Assembly: GCA_946618265.1 (NCBI GenBank)
Contig: CAMOLA010000032.1
Location: 1 to 26,505 of the forward strand
Length of the DNA stretch: 26,505 nucleotides
Direction: 5' to 3'
From: an uncultured Eggerthellaceae bacterium
GTDB lineage: Bacteria; Actinomycetota; Coriobacteriia; Coriobacteriales; Eggerthellaceae
Each line of letters begins with the position of its first letter. Positions within the stretch are counted from its first letter, which is position 1. Positions 15,241 through 23,070 of the stretch are shown here, piece by piece. The position numbers and the translations under genes were made by a program. Below the pieces are notes generated by a model. It searched no databases. It worked only from the letters and a program-made list of their open reading frames with translations, and had not been told where the DNA came from.

Positions 15241-15609
15241 TCATTTCCTCCTCATCCCTGACTCATTGCTCCGACTCGAACTGGCCCGCAACCGCCTACT
15301 TCGCGCGTCAATGGATCCTGCAGGCCAAAACGACTATCCGCAACCTTCTCCATGCGCACCGTCGATTCGGGCATAGTTCGAGCCAAGCTGAAGATAGTGA
15401 CGAAGATGTTAGTCTATAGGAACTTTTAGCAGTTCATCAAAGTAAACTTTGCCTAATTCATGACCTGGGATTACCCAACTTTACCCAATAATTAGGTACG
15501 CCATTTAATGCTTTCTACAAGCTTTTCCGTCAACAGAATAGCTACAATGGCACTTAAATGTTATATCCGACTAACCGTTCACCTTTGCAAACATCAGAAG
15601 AGGAAGTCA
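15241..15609. promoter_or_regulatory. Divergent control region between the redox operon and its LuxR gene
   Basis: This AT-rich stretch serves both the minus-strand operon and the plus-strand regulator. It contains a 14-bp palindrome CAAAGTAAACTTTG (15438-15451), two TTACCCAA direct repeats exactly 10 bases apart (15471-15478, 15481-15488), and inverted CCTAATT (15452-15458) and AATTAGG (15490-15496) that bracket them. These are good candidates for regulator binding sites. Clear -35/-10 pairs were not identified. Confidence 0.55.
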
Positions 15610-16710
15610 GTGCCCCAGGAGACATTTGACGCAAGAACAGCGATAACCGCCGCGCCCGCAGTCGTGGGCATGGCGGCGCTTTGGATGTCGCTTTACAAAC
15701 GGCTTCTCTACCCGGTCATGTTCTCGTTCCAACGCACGGGCTTCGACGGCGGCATGATCGCGCAGGGCGTCTACGCGCTCGTATTCGTCACCGCGCTGTT
15801 CGCGCTCTACGCGTTCCGCGGAAAAGCAGCTCGCGCGCTTGTCGTGCACAAATGGATTGCAGTAGTTTTCGGGGTCGGAGGTGTCATCGGGCTCTTTCTG
15901 CTGACGCCGAGCAGCCTGTCCGGAACCGATACGGCCGAAGCTTTCAACGTGGGGAGCGTACTCGTGGCACTCTACATGCCCGTCCATCTTGCATTTTGGA
16001 CTTTCTACATGCGCCTTTCGAATACGAGCCATGTCGACCGGACGCTCATCGGGTCTTTCGCGCTGTTCTTGGCCATAAACCTCGCGCTCATCCCGCTCGG
16101 CGGCCAATCATCGACGATTTCGATCGCATGTCCGATTGTGTCCACGATCATGATCGCCATCTGCAAACCGATTGCGCGCCCCTCATCCGAAACCGCCCTA
16201 GAAAAGCCGGCCGCGAGCGTCTCCGACGCTACACCCTCGTCTGCGCCAGCACGTTCACCCTCAAGCACTCCCGATGTTCCATCCTCGCCAGCGCCGACGT
16301 CTTCGCCCATGCCGTCAAGCGCGCTTTCGACCGCGACCGTTCATGAGCCCGAATCGGCCCCTCCGCTGGTTGCCGCACTGGAGCCATCGTCAAGCGCGAC
16401 GACAAAACCTAGCCCCTCGACCGTGCCGCAAGCACCACCGCAGAACGAAGCTCCGAAGACGCGAAACCTGCGCTTGACAATTCGCCAATTCGGCAAAGAT
16501 TTCGGGCTCTCCGATCGCGAAGCCGAATTATCGGCCTATGCATACCACAACTACAGCGCCCGTAAAATCGCAAGTGAGCTGTTCATTGCCGAAAGCACCG
16601 TATACACGCATTTGAAACGCATTTACAAGAAAACAGGCGTCCATTCCAAGGCCGAACTCATCGACCTCATCGATGGATGGAAAGAGGCGAACGGCTTTGG
16701 CGAACGCTAA
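15610..16710 (+). CDS. Membrane-bound LuxR-family transcriptional regulator
   Basis: 366 aa from the GTG at 15610, chosen because GAGGAA lies upstream; the frame extends to an ATG at 15508, which lacks a ribosome site. About six membrane helices fill residues 10-180 (for example ALVFVTALFALYAF and WIAVVFGVGGVIGLFLL). A Ser/Pro/Ala/Thr-rich linker spans roughly 185-290. The C-terminal LuxR/GerE helix-turn-helix lies at about 300-356, with LSDREAELSAYAYHNYSARK, then IASELFIAESTVYTHLKRIY. No phosphoreceiver domain is present, so it is probably a one-component sensor of a membrane or extracellular signal. Proteins of this design are numerous in Eggerthellaceae, often next to redox genes. Divergent orientation suggests it controls the flavoprotein operon. 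Confidence 0.87.
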   Translation: MPQETFDARTAITAAPAVVGMAALWMSLYKRLLYPVMFSFQRTGFDGGMIAQGVYALVFVTALFALYAFRGKAARALVVHKWIAVVFGVGGVIGLFLLTPSSLSGTDTAEAFNVGSVLVALYMPVHLAFWTFYMRLSNTSHVDRTLIGSFALFLAINLALIPLGGQSSTISIACPIVSTIMIAICKPIARPSSETALEKPAASVSDATPSSAPARSPSSTPDVPSSPAPTSSPMPSSALSTATVHEPESAPPLVAALEPSSSATTKPSPSTVPQAPPQNEAPKTRNLRLTIRQFGKDFGLSDREAELSAYAYHNYSARKIASELFIAESTVYTHLKRIYKKTGVHSKAELIDLIDGWKEANGFGER

Positions 16711-16865
16711 TTGGCTCGGTGCGAAATACATTGCACGGTTAAACTTTCCGCACGAAAAACCACCGAGACGGACAATATGGAAAAACGGAAAATGACACGC
16801 ATGTTTTACCTGTTCATCGCCGTATTTTTCAAGTTGAAAATTCTACTTCCAATCGCGGTGAACGG

Positions 16866-17016
16866 TGCTATAATGTCCGTCGGCGGTTAACGAACCGTCA
16901 ACGAACAGATTTCACTTCGGCATGGGGTCTGGTTTCTGGGAGGGGACTGATCCTGTTGCTTTCTTGGAGAGGAAGTCGCCGCATACCTACCGGGCATGCG
17001 GCGACTTCTTTCTTTG
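16866..17016 (+). ncRNA. Candidate small RNA of about 135 bases
   Basis: TGCTATAAT (16866-16874) is a textbook extended -10, predicting a start near 16881. The transcript would end in the stem GAAGTCGCCGCAT / ATGCGGCGACTTC (16972-16984, 16996-17008), followed by TTTCTTT. The body contains G-rich segments (GGGAGGGGACTGATCC). It does not match 6S, tmRNA, RNase P or SRP consensus that I can recall. No function can be assigned. Confidence 0.45.
16972..17016 (+). terminator. Rho-independent terminator, 13-bp stem
   Basis: A perfect 13-bp stem with an 11-base loop is followed by a T-rich tract on plus. It would end the candidate small RNA, and could also act on the minus strand behind recR, though the T-tract there is weaker. 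Confidence 0.7.
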
Positions 17017-17020
17017 CGGG

Positions 17021-17055
17021 CGTATACATTTGGGGACAGTCCCCAAATGTATACG
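17021..17055. repeat. Perfect 35-base palindrome downstream of recR
   Basis: Arms CGTATACATTTGGGGAC and its exact complement flank one A. The core GGGGAC-A-GTCCCC has the same design as the GGGGTC-A-GACCCC palindromes in the redox operon, but the outer arms differ. It is probably another REP-like element. Confidence 0.8.
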
Positions 17056-17076
17056 AGGAACTCAGAACGGCGGCGC

Positions 17077-17673
17077 CTACAGCATGCGCCTGGCTTCGAT
17101 AGCGCGGGATAACGTGACCTCGTCCACGAAATCCAGCTCGCCGCCGACGGGCATGCCGCTAGCCAGACGCGACACGTCCACGCCAAGCGGCTTGACCAAA
17201 CGCGCGATGTAGGCGGCGGTCGTCTCGCCTTCCACGTTGGGATTGGTGGCAAGGATGATCTCGCGCACATCTTCTGACGCCAGGCGGGAAAGCAACTCGG
17301 CGATGTGCAGGTTGTCGGGCCCCACGCCGTCCATGGGCGCCAGCTCGCCACCGAGCACGTGATACAGCCCCGAGAACGCGCCCGTGCGCTCGATGGCCGC
17401 GATATCGCGCGGCTCGGCGACTACGCATATGACGCCGGCATCGCGCTTATCGGAACGACAGATCTCGCACAGCTCTTCCTCGGCGTAGTTGAAGCAGCGC
17501 GTGCAAAAATGCACGGTCGATTTCACCTCGGTTATGGCATCGGCCAACCGCAGTACCGTAGCGCTATCGGTGTTCAGCATCCAATAGGCGATGCGCTGGG
17601 CCGATTTGGACCCGATGCCGGGGAGCCGCTCCAACTCGTCAAGCAGCTTCTGAAGAGCAGGCGCCGACTGCAT
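17077..17673 (-). CDS. recR: Recombination mediator RecR
   Basis: 198 aa, the standard length. RecR works with RecO and RecF to load RecA at gapped DNA. Visible elements are the N-terminal helix-hairpin-helix (LERLPGIGSKSAQRIAYWML), the C4 zinc finger CTRCFNYAEEELCEIC, and the Toprim domain beginning VICVVAEPRDIAAIERTGAF, followed by the GGELAPMDGVGPDNL motif and a LASGMPVGGELDFVDEVTL segment, here split. The ATG at 17673 has AGGAG nine bases upstream; ATG 17679 and TTG 17682 are less well spaced. It is the last gene of the conserved dnaX-ybaB-recR order. Confidence 0.95.
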   Translation of the reverse strand: MQSAPALQKLLDELERLPGIGSKSAQRIAYWMLNTDSATVLRLADAITEVKSTVHFCTRCFNYAEEELCEICRSDKRDAGVICVVAEPRDIAAIERTGAFSGLYHVLGGELAPMDGVGPDNLHIAELLSRLASEDVREIILATNPNVEGETTAAYIARLVKPLGVDVSRLASGMPVGGELDFVDEVTLSRAIEARRML

Positions 17674-17785
17674 TCTCATCAACTCCTATATGGGCCAGGA
17701 GATCTGCTCTCCGGCCTCGTTCCATCATGTCAGGAGAGCAAGCCTTCCCAACAGGGTGTATGTAGCAGCGAATCCCGCAAACGAT

Positions 17786-18094
17786 CTAGAACAACCCCGG
17801 GATATTCAGGCCACCGGTCACGGACGACATGCGGTCTTCGCCCGCCTGAGCAACGCCGCGCAGCGCCTCGTTGACGGCAACGAGAATCATGTCCTGGAGC
17901 ATCTCGACGTCATCCGGATCGACGGCCTCGGGGTCGATTTCGAGGCTCTCGATCGTCCCGTCGCCGAGCGCCGTGACCTTCACCATGCCGCCGCCCGACG
18001 TGGCCGTATGCTTCATCTCCTTGATTTCCTCTTGCGCACGCGCCAACTCGAGCTGCATCATCTGCGCCTGCTGCAACATCTGGTTCATATCCAT
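17786..18094 (-). CDS. YbaB/EbfC family nucleoid-associated protein
   Basis: 102 aa. This small DNA-binding family forms tweezer-like dimers. The Met/Gln/Leu-rich N-terminal helix (MDMNQMLQQAQMMQLELAR), the ATSGGGMVKVTALGDG strand region and the DPDDVEMLQDMILVAVNEAL helix are typical. AAGGAA lies eight bases upstream of the ATG. It lies between dnaX and recR, as in most bacteria, and is presumably cotranscribed. A 103-base gap to recR contains a GGCC-capped hairpin at about 17691-17714. Confidence 0.94.
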   Translation of the reverse strand: MDMNQMLQQAQMMQLELARAQEEIKEMKHTATSGGGMVKVTALGDGTIESLEIDPEAVDPDDVEMLQDMILVAVNEALRGVAQAGEDRMSSVTGGLNIPGLF

Positions 18095-18138
18095 GACTGC
18101 GTTCCTTTCGTACGTTCAGCCTTGCTGGTTGACCTGCG

Positions 18139-20622
18139 TTATTCCACTTCGCTGAAGATGACGCCGCCGCCAAACCCCGCCTGCAGCATCGCCTCGACAT
18201 CAGCTGGGTCTTCTGCTATCGCGCCTTCCGGCGTCAAGTTGGGCGCCGCCGGCGAAGCGCTGGTTGCGGCGTCGACGGAAACGGGTTGCGCCTGCTCGTA
18301 TCCGCCGCCGAGCTCCTCGTAGGGAACCGACTCGTAGGGCGCTTCCTCGTAAGGCACCTCTTCGTAGGGAACTACGTCCCATGGCGGCTGCTCGTAGGGG
18401 TCCGCCTGAGCAGCTGCGGGCTGTGCACCAGCCTGGGGTGTTTCTTGCTGCATGGGAGGCTGTTCGTACCGTTGACCCGCCTGTTGTGCCGATTGCTGGC
18501 CCACGGCTGGCTGCTGCTGCGCGGCCGTCGGCGAAGGCGCAGGCTGCTGCCCGGAGGGCGCAGCAGACGATGCCTGTTGCGCATTCGAAGCCATGGCGGC
18601 GGATGCGTTTTGCATCGCAGGCCCTGGCACCGGTTGCGCCACGGGTTCGGAAACCGGTTGCGCCAAAGGCTCGGGTGCTGGTTGCTGCGATTGCGCACGG
18701 CTCGCCGGCTGCGATGCGCGCGAAGCCGTCGCGCTTGCCGCGGTCGCAGTCGCCGCACCCGCTTTTTCATACGCAAACGGCACCGTGCAGCCGGCCGCAT
18801 GTTCGAGCGAAACGGAAAGTGCGTCTTGCACATCGGGCTTCTGCACCGCATTGAACGCAAAGGCGCTCTCTTCGGGGAACACGACTTTGAGCATGCCATC
18901 ATCGGCGTCGAAGCGCACCTTTGTGTTCATGAACAACACGCCGTACGCTTGCTTTTGCTTCTTCAGCGCCGAAAGCGCGGCCTGCCAGATGCGCTGTAAA
19001 GCGGCGGGGTTTTCGAATGCGGAAAGCCCGGCTCCCGCACCTGCAGACGCCTTCTGCGCATTCTGGCCGTACCCGCTCGCCTGACCCGATTGAGCGGGTT
19101 CCTGAGAGGCTTGCGAAACAGACCGCGCTTGCCCCTCGCCCACTAGGTCGTGGCGCGGAGGCTGAGAGGCAGCTTGATCGACCGCCGGCGCCTGCGCCTG
19201 TCCTTGAGCAGTCGCGCCGTAACCCCCACCTTGCATCGTTTGCTGAACGGCAGCGCTCGATTGTGGAAGCGGCTGTCGCGCTTGCTCCGCGACCTCGCTT
19301 TGCGGGCGTTCGCCTTGAGCGCTTTGGCCCGAAGCTGCGAGCCGCATATCGCCGCGCTGTTCAACCGTGCGGCGCGGCTCGGGCGCGTCGAACTGCGAGA
19401 GCTCCGAATACACCTCGCCGGCAACACTCGTTTCGCCGCCAAGGTGCAGCGGCTCGCCAGGCAGCACGTGCGCAACCGCCGAATAGCCGCTCTCCAAAGC
19501 CTCCACGCGTTCGGCCAGCGCCTCGAGCGTCAAATCGGAATCGGGACGCACCATCCGCGTCAAGGCGATTTCGAATGCAAGGCGCGGATTCGACGATGTT
19601 TTCAGCTCAGCCGACAAATCGCCGAGCACGCCGAGCAGGCGCGCCAGGCGGTCGGAACCGAACCACTGCAGCTCGCCGATCAGCTCACGGCGCGACGTCT
19701 CGCCGACGTCAAGCTCCACATCGTCCCCGACGAGCGACATCACGTACAGATTGCGCACATGTTCGGCCATATCGCGCACGAATTGCGCCAGATCAGCACC
19801 AGTTTCCACATATGCAGCCGTCCATCGGAAGCAATTGGCGATATCGCGTTTGCCCACATAGGCGATGATCTCGGCCATATCGTTGGAATCGATTGAGCCC
19901 AGCAAGCGTTCGGCCCCCGCCAGCGTCACCTTGCCGTTCTCGAACGCGATGATCTGCTCGAGCGAGGTGAGCGCATTGCGCAAGCCGCCTTCAGCTCGAT
20001 GGGCGATAAGGTCGAGCGCCTCGCCCTCGAACTCGACGTCTTCCGCAATGCAGATCGCACCGAGCCGCGACACCATGGACTCGGGAGCGATGCGACGGAA
20101 ATCGAAACGCTGGCAACGCGAATGGATGGTTTCGGGCACCTTCTGCGGATCGGTCGTGCACAACACGAACACCACATGCCCCGGCGGTTCCTCGAGCGTC
20201 TTCAGCAGCGCATTGAATGCAGCCGTCGACAGCATGTGGACCTCGTCGATGATATAGACCTTGTAGCGCCCACGGGTCGGAGCAAACGAGACGCGGCTGA
20301 TGATTTCCTCGCGAACGTTTTCGACACCCGTGCGGCTAGCGGCGTCGAGCTCGTACACATCCGGGTGCGCGCCTTCCGCGATGAGGTTGCAATCCTCGCA
20401 TTCGCCATCGGGATCGGGCGTCGGACCCTTCTCGCAGAGCAGCGCTTTGGCCAACAAGCGCGCCGTCGTGGTCTTGCCCGTGCCGCGCGGCCCCGTGAAC
20501 AGGTACGCATGCGACACTTTGTCCTGCGCAATCGCGTTCTTCAGCGTGCGCTCGATGGGCTCTTGCCCCACGACGTCCTCGAACACCTGCGGACGATACT
20601 TCCGATACAGCGCTTCAGCCAT
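18139..20622 (-). CDS. dnaX: DNA polymerase III subunit gamma/tau (DnaX)
   Basis: 827 aa. This is the clamp-loader ATPase of the replicative polymerase. The start at 20622 gives the canonical MAEALYRKYRPQVFEDVVGQ, with AGGAC nearby; an upstream in-frame extension to 20820 runs into the inverted-repeat element and is rejected. Walker A is GPRGTGKTT (44-52), Walker B is YIIDEVHMLS (about 123-132) and the SRC motif lies in HSRCQRFDFRR. The zinc site shows Cys63, Cys75 and Cys78, but the usual second Cys is Asp72 (DPDGEC). After the collar domain, residues about 480-800 are rich in Gln, Ala and Pro, with a folded tau segment (about 560-650), and near the C-terminus five PYE units in tandem. No A-rich slippery site for a gamma frameshift product was seen. 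Confidence 0.95.
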   Translation of the reverse strand: MAEALYRKYRPQVFEDVVGQEPIERTLKNAIAQDKVSHAYLFTGPRGTGKTTTARLLAKALLCEKGPTPDPDGECEDCNLIAEGAHPDVYELDAASRTGVENVREEIISRVSFAPTRGRYKVYIIDEVHMLSTAAFNALLKTLEEPPGHVVFVLCTTDPQKVPETIHSRCQRFDFRRIAPESMVSRLGAICIAEDVEFEGEALDLIAHRAEGGLRNALTSLEQIIAFENGKVTLAGAERLLGSIDSNDMAEIIAYVGKRDIANCFRWTAAYVETGADLAQFVRDMAEHVRNLYVMSLVGDDVELDVGETSRRELIGELQWFGSDRLARLLGVLGDLSAELKTSSNPRLAFEIALTRMVRPDSDLTLEALAERVEALESGYSAVAHVLPGEPLHLGGETSVAGEVYSELSQFDAPEPRRTVEQRGDMRLAASGQSAQGERPQSEVAEQARQPLPQSSAAVQQTMQGGGYGATAQGQAQAPAVDQAASQPPRHDLVGEGQARSVSQASQEPAQSGQASGYGQNAQKASAGAGAGLSAFENPAALQRIWQAALSALKKQKQAYGVLFMNTKVRFDADDGMLKVVFPEESAFAFNAVQKPDVQDALSVSLEHAAGCTVPFAYEKAGAATATAASATASRASQPASRAQSQQPAPEPLAQPVSEPVAQPVPGPAMQNASAAMASNAQQASSAAPSGQQPAPSPTAAQQQPAVGQQSAQQAGQRYEQPPMQQETPQAGAQPAAAQADPYEQPPWDVVPYEEVPYEEAPYESVPYEELGGGYEQAQPVSVDAATSASPAAPNLTPEGAIAEDPADVEAMLQAGFGGGVIFSEVE

Positions 20623-21078
20623 GAGTCCTGCACTTTCTGCGCGATTCCCGCAGTCGTTGACCGCGAAAGTCGCTAATAGCTCTCTGTTCCTGTTACTTTT
20701 TTCGCATTTTGTTTGATTATCGGGATTTTGGACGTTGCTCTGTTCAGAATTTGCGATAATGTGCGATTTTTCCGAGCCACCCCAGATAGGAGCAAAACGG
20801 CACGCCCCTGAACTGGGCAAATAGCACGAAAAATCTCCCGATATCCACGTAGTCCTTCAAAAATCGTTCATTATCGCAAATTCTGAACAGAGCAACGTCC
20901 ATAATCCCGATAATCAAACATTTCTTGCAATTTTTAACAGCATTTCGGCGCTCGCTCGTACGAAAAGCGCCGCCGACTATGATACTACTTCCCGTGGGAG
21001 GAAAACACGCACCTATCCACGCCAACGCTTAAACCGCTTACGCGAAACGCCCGCATCGGCATTGCGGTTCTGGAAGCA
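20623..21078. other. Intergenic region between dnaX and dedA
   Basis: 456 bases containing the dnaX leader, the 211-bp inverted-repeat element (20710-20920), and about 150 bases with a GGCGCT/AGCGCC hairpin near 20947-20971. No tRNA or known riboswitch is visible. Confidence 0.6.
20710..20920. repeat. 211-bp element with 62-bp inverted repeats upstream of dnaX
   Basis: The left arm (20710-20771) and right arm (20859-20920) are complementary at 59 of 62 positions, around an 87-base centre. Arms begin TGTTTGATTATCGGGATT and contain GACGTTGCTCTGTTCAGAAT. A 52-codon minus frame (20744-20902, weak ribosome site) runs from inside one arm to inside the other. Both arms, each read inward, would encode a related peptide containing DVALFRICDN. 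It may be a MITE-like element, an invertible segment or a long hairpin RNA. No transposase or recombinase is adjacent. Confidence 0.85.
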
Positions 21079-21735
21079 TTAATCGCGTTTTCGCGAGTTC
21101 AGGGCACCGCGCACGGCACCGACGATGGCAGGCAGCACGGAAATCAGAATGATGCCCAGCACGATGGAGCTGAAATGCTGCTGCACGAACGGAATGCCAC
21201 CGAAGAAATAGCCCACGAGTACGAACAAGCTGACCCAGCTGATGCCCCCAATGGCATTGAACAGCGTGAACTTGGCGAAGTTCATATGGCCAGTGCCCGC
21301 AATGAACGGCGCAAACGTGCGGAAGAACGGCATGAAGCGCGTGATGACGATGGTCAGCCCACCGTACTTCTCGAAGAAATGGTCGAGCTTTGCCAACCGT
21401 TCGGGCGTAAGGGCCTTCACCTTGCCCGAATCCAAAATACGGCTGCCGAAAAAACGCGCTATCCAGTAATTGGACGTATTGCCCAAGATGGCCGCCGCAT
21501 AAAACACGATCAGCGTGGCAAAAATATTGAGCCCCCACCCTTCGGCCGAGAACACGCCGCAAGCAAACAACAGCGAATCGCCCGGCAAGAACGGGAAGAA
21601 CACCACGCCCGTCTCGATGAACACGACCAAGAACAGCGGGCAGTACACGAGCACGGGCCCGAGCGTGCCAATCCAAGCCGCAATCTGCGTGCGCGGATCT
21701 TTCAAGAAGCTGATAATGAATTCGATGAAACCCAT
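21079..21735 (-). CDS. DedA family membrane protein
   Basis: 218 aa, the normal size. DedA (SNARE-associated/VTT) proteins are integral membrane proteins implicated in undecaprenyl-phosphate or phospholipid flipping and membrane homeostasis. Signature segments are FIETGVVFFPFLPGDSLLF (about 39-57), the re-entrant region GNTSNYWIARFFG (about 85-97), and the RFMPFFRTFAPFIAG motif with its conserved arginines (about 133-147). Several hydrophobic helices follow. The ATG has GGAG four bases upstream. The SRP RNA lies just upstream on the same strand. Confidence 0.93.
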   Translation of the reverse strand: MGFIEFIISFLKDPRTQIAAWIGTLGPVLVYCPLFLVVFIETGVVFFPFLPGDSLLFACGVFSAEGWGLNIFATLIVFYAAAILGNTSNYWIARFFGSRILDSGKVKALTPERLAKLDHFFEKYGGLTIVITRFMPFFRTFAPFIAGTGHMNFAKFTLFNAIGGISWVSLFVLVGYFFGGIPFVQQHFSSIVLGIILISVLPAIVGAVRGALNSRKRD

Positions 21736-21761
21736 GGGACTCCGTATACAAAAGTGCCCCG

Positions 21762-21848
21762 AAAAGACTAGGACGCTCGTCAGCGGTCCCTTATGGCTGC
21801 TTCCTCCCGGACCTGACCAGGTTCGGAACTTGGCGCCGTCCTAGTCCT
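21762..21848 (-). ncRNA. ffs: Signal recognition particle RNA, small bacterial type
   Basis: The minus strand contains the conserved SRP domain IV core GGTCAGGTCC, then GGGAGGAAGCAGCC, which binds Ffh. The ends pair as GACTAGGACG with CGTCCTAGTC, giving a 4.5S-type hairpin of about 87 bases followed by a short T-run (TCTTTTC). The boundaries are estimated from the closing stem. A minus-strand TATACT at 21879-21884 lies about 30 bases upstream of the mature end, so a short leader may be trimmed. Confidence 0.93.
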
Positions 21849-22197
21849 TTCGAGACACTCGAACAACTGCATAGGGCAGTATAAACGAGTTCACGCCCCT
21901 ATGCGGGAACGCAAACCAAAACCACACAGGAACGCATTGCCGCAGAGCTTCAGCCTGCTTCCCGGATAGCCCGTTTGGCAACGGGATGCATAACCGCTTG
22001 CGCGGCTACACGTTTCTAACACCTTTAACGCGGGCAACCGTGGGCGAGCACCACGCCGTTCAACTGGACGGACGGATCACGGGCTGGCGCAAACAGCCAC
22101 AACGCGGAACATTCGGCATACGCTCCACGGCTGACCAGCGGGCCCTTGTGTACAATAAACGCAAGAAGTCAGCTCGTCATCGCATGCGGAGTAAACA
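21849..22197. other. Intergenic region between SRP RNA and SRAP gene
   Basis: About 350 bases between divergent units. They contain a possible SRP RNA -10 (TATACT on minus, 21879-21884), a possible plus-strand -10 TACAAT at 22151-22156, and GGAG seven bases before the SRAP start. I saw no gene, tRNA or SOS-type box. Confidence 0.5.
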
Positions 22198-22875
22198 ATG
22201 TGCGGAAGAATCACCATATTGACGATGGACGAAATCCGCGATGTCGTGGAAAGCGTAGAGGCGCGTCGGCAGATGCATCTAACCCGCGAACAACGCGAGC
22301 GCGACCAGGCCCGCCCGGGCACCATGCTGCACGCTATCGGATTGCAGACTCGGCAAGCGAACGGCCAGGCAACGAGGCTCGGCATATTCGAAACAACCTG
22401 GGGAATCGAAGCCCCGTGGAACGGCAAGCTCGTCTACAACACGCGCATCGAGTCGGCGCTTGGCGGGTCGGCCATGTGGGAAGCGCCCATTCGCGAAGGC
22501 CGCTGCATATTACCTGCCGCAACGTTCTTCGAGCCGCACGCAGGCGAAACGGTCATCAGCCCCAAAAGCGGCCGACCGATCAAACGGCAATACGAGTTCG
22601 CTATGCCCGACGATGCGCCACTGCTGCTTGCCAGCGTATGCAGCGGAAGCCGCCTATCCGTCATCACGACCGAGCCAAATGCGCACGTAGCGCCCATCCA
22701 CCCGCGCATGCCCCTGGCCTTGCGCTTCGAGGAAGTCCCCTTGTGGCTGGAAGGTGACCTGGCCGACATCGCCCAGCTCGCCGATCGCTCCGCGTTGCCA
22801 CTAAGCGTATGCCCCGAAGAGCCCAACTCGCCCGATCGGGCCAACGGCAACGACGGCCAGCTCTCGCTGTTCTAA
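22198..22875 (+). CDS. SOS response-associated peptidase (SRAP/HMCES/YedK family)
   Basis: 225 aa. SRAP proteins covalently trap abasic sites in single-stranded DNA through the N-terminal Cys exposed after Met removal. The catalytic set is present: Cys2 (MCGRI), Asn81 (YNTRIES), Glu112 (FFEPH) and His168 (HPRMPL). The FETTWGI segment corresponds to the usual WGL motif. GGAG precedes the ATG by seven bases. It is a plus-strand single gene with no clear partner. Confidence 0.94.
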   Translation: MCGRITILTMDEIRDVVESVEARRQMHLTREQRERDQARPGTMLHAIGLQTRQANGQATRLGIFETTWGIEAPWNGKLVYNTRIESALGGSAMWEAPIREGRCILPAATFFEPHAGETVISPKSGRPIKRQYEFAMPDDAPLLLASVCSGSRLSVITTEPNAHVAPIHPRMPLALRFEEVPLWLEGDLADIAQLADRSALPLSVCPEEPNSPDRANGNDGQLSLF

Positions 22876-23027
22876 GCGATAAGCCAAGGGACGCCAACAA
22901 TCTATGCACCGCCTCTACAATAAAGCTCCTTCACCTTCCGAATTCGTGTTCCTTTGGCCTTCTCTCACCATCCTGAGTTCGTCTAATCCGCAAGCGAGTC
23001 ATCCGACTAACTCGCCATAACGCCCTC

Positions 23028-23050
23028 TATACTGTTTTCATTGCGCAATG
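23028..23050 (+). promoter_or_regulatory. Candidate promoter and palindromic operator of the cupin gene
   Basis: TATACT (23028-23033) is a likely -10, and the perfect 12-bp palindrome CATTGCGCAATG (23039-23050) overlaps the predicted start. A GCGAGT/ACTCGC inverted pair lies just upstream at 22994-23015. The -35 is not clear. Confidence 0.4.
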
Positions 23051-23070
23051 CCATAGAGAGGAGATCGGCC

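Larger units (their letters stand above)
16711..17076. other. Intergenic region with candidate small RNA and palindrome
   Basis: The gap lies between convergent genes (LuxR plus, recR minus). It holds an extended -10 promoter, a terminator hairpin and a perfect 35-base palindrome, listed separately. No credible gene is seen; a 96-codon plus frame from 16922 lacks a ribosome site and runs through the terminator into recR. Confidence 0.6.

Noticed and set aside
16922..17212. 96-codon plus frame after the LuxR gene
   Set aside because: No ribosome site, and it runs through a strong terminator and a palindrome into recR.
18139..20622. Programmed frameshift in dnaX
   Set aside because: No A-rich slippery heptamer with a downstream stop was found in the coding strand.
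20623..20820. N-terminal extension of DnaX
   Set aside because: The canonical DnaX start is at 20622, and the extension reads into the inverted-repeat element with unrelated sequence.
21900..22140. tRNA gene
   Set aside because: No T-loop consensus or cloverleaf could be fitted here or elsewhere in the window.
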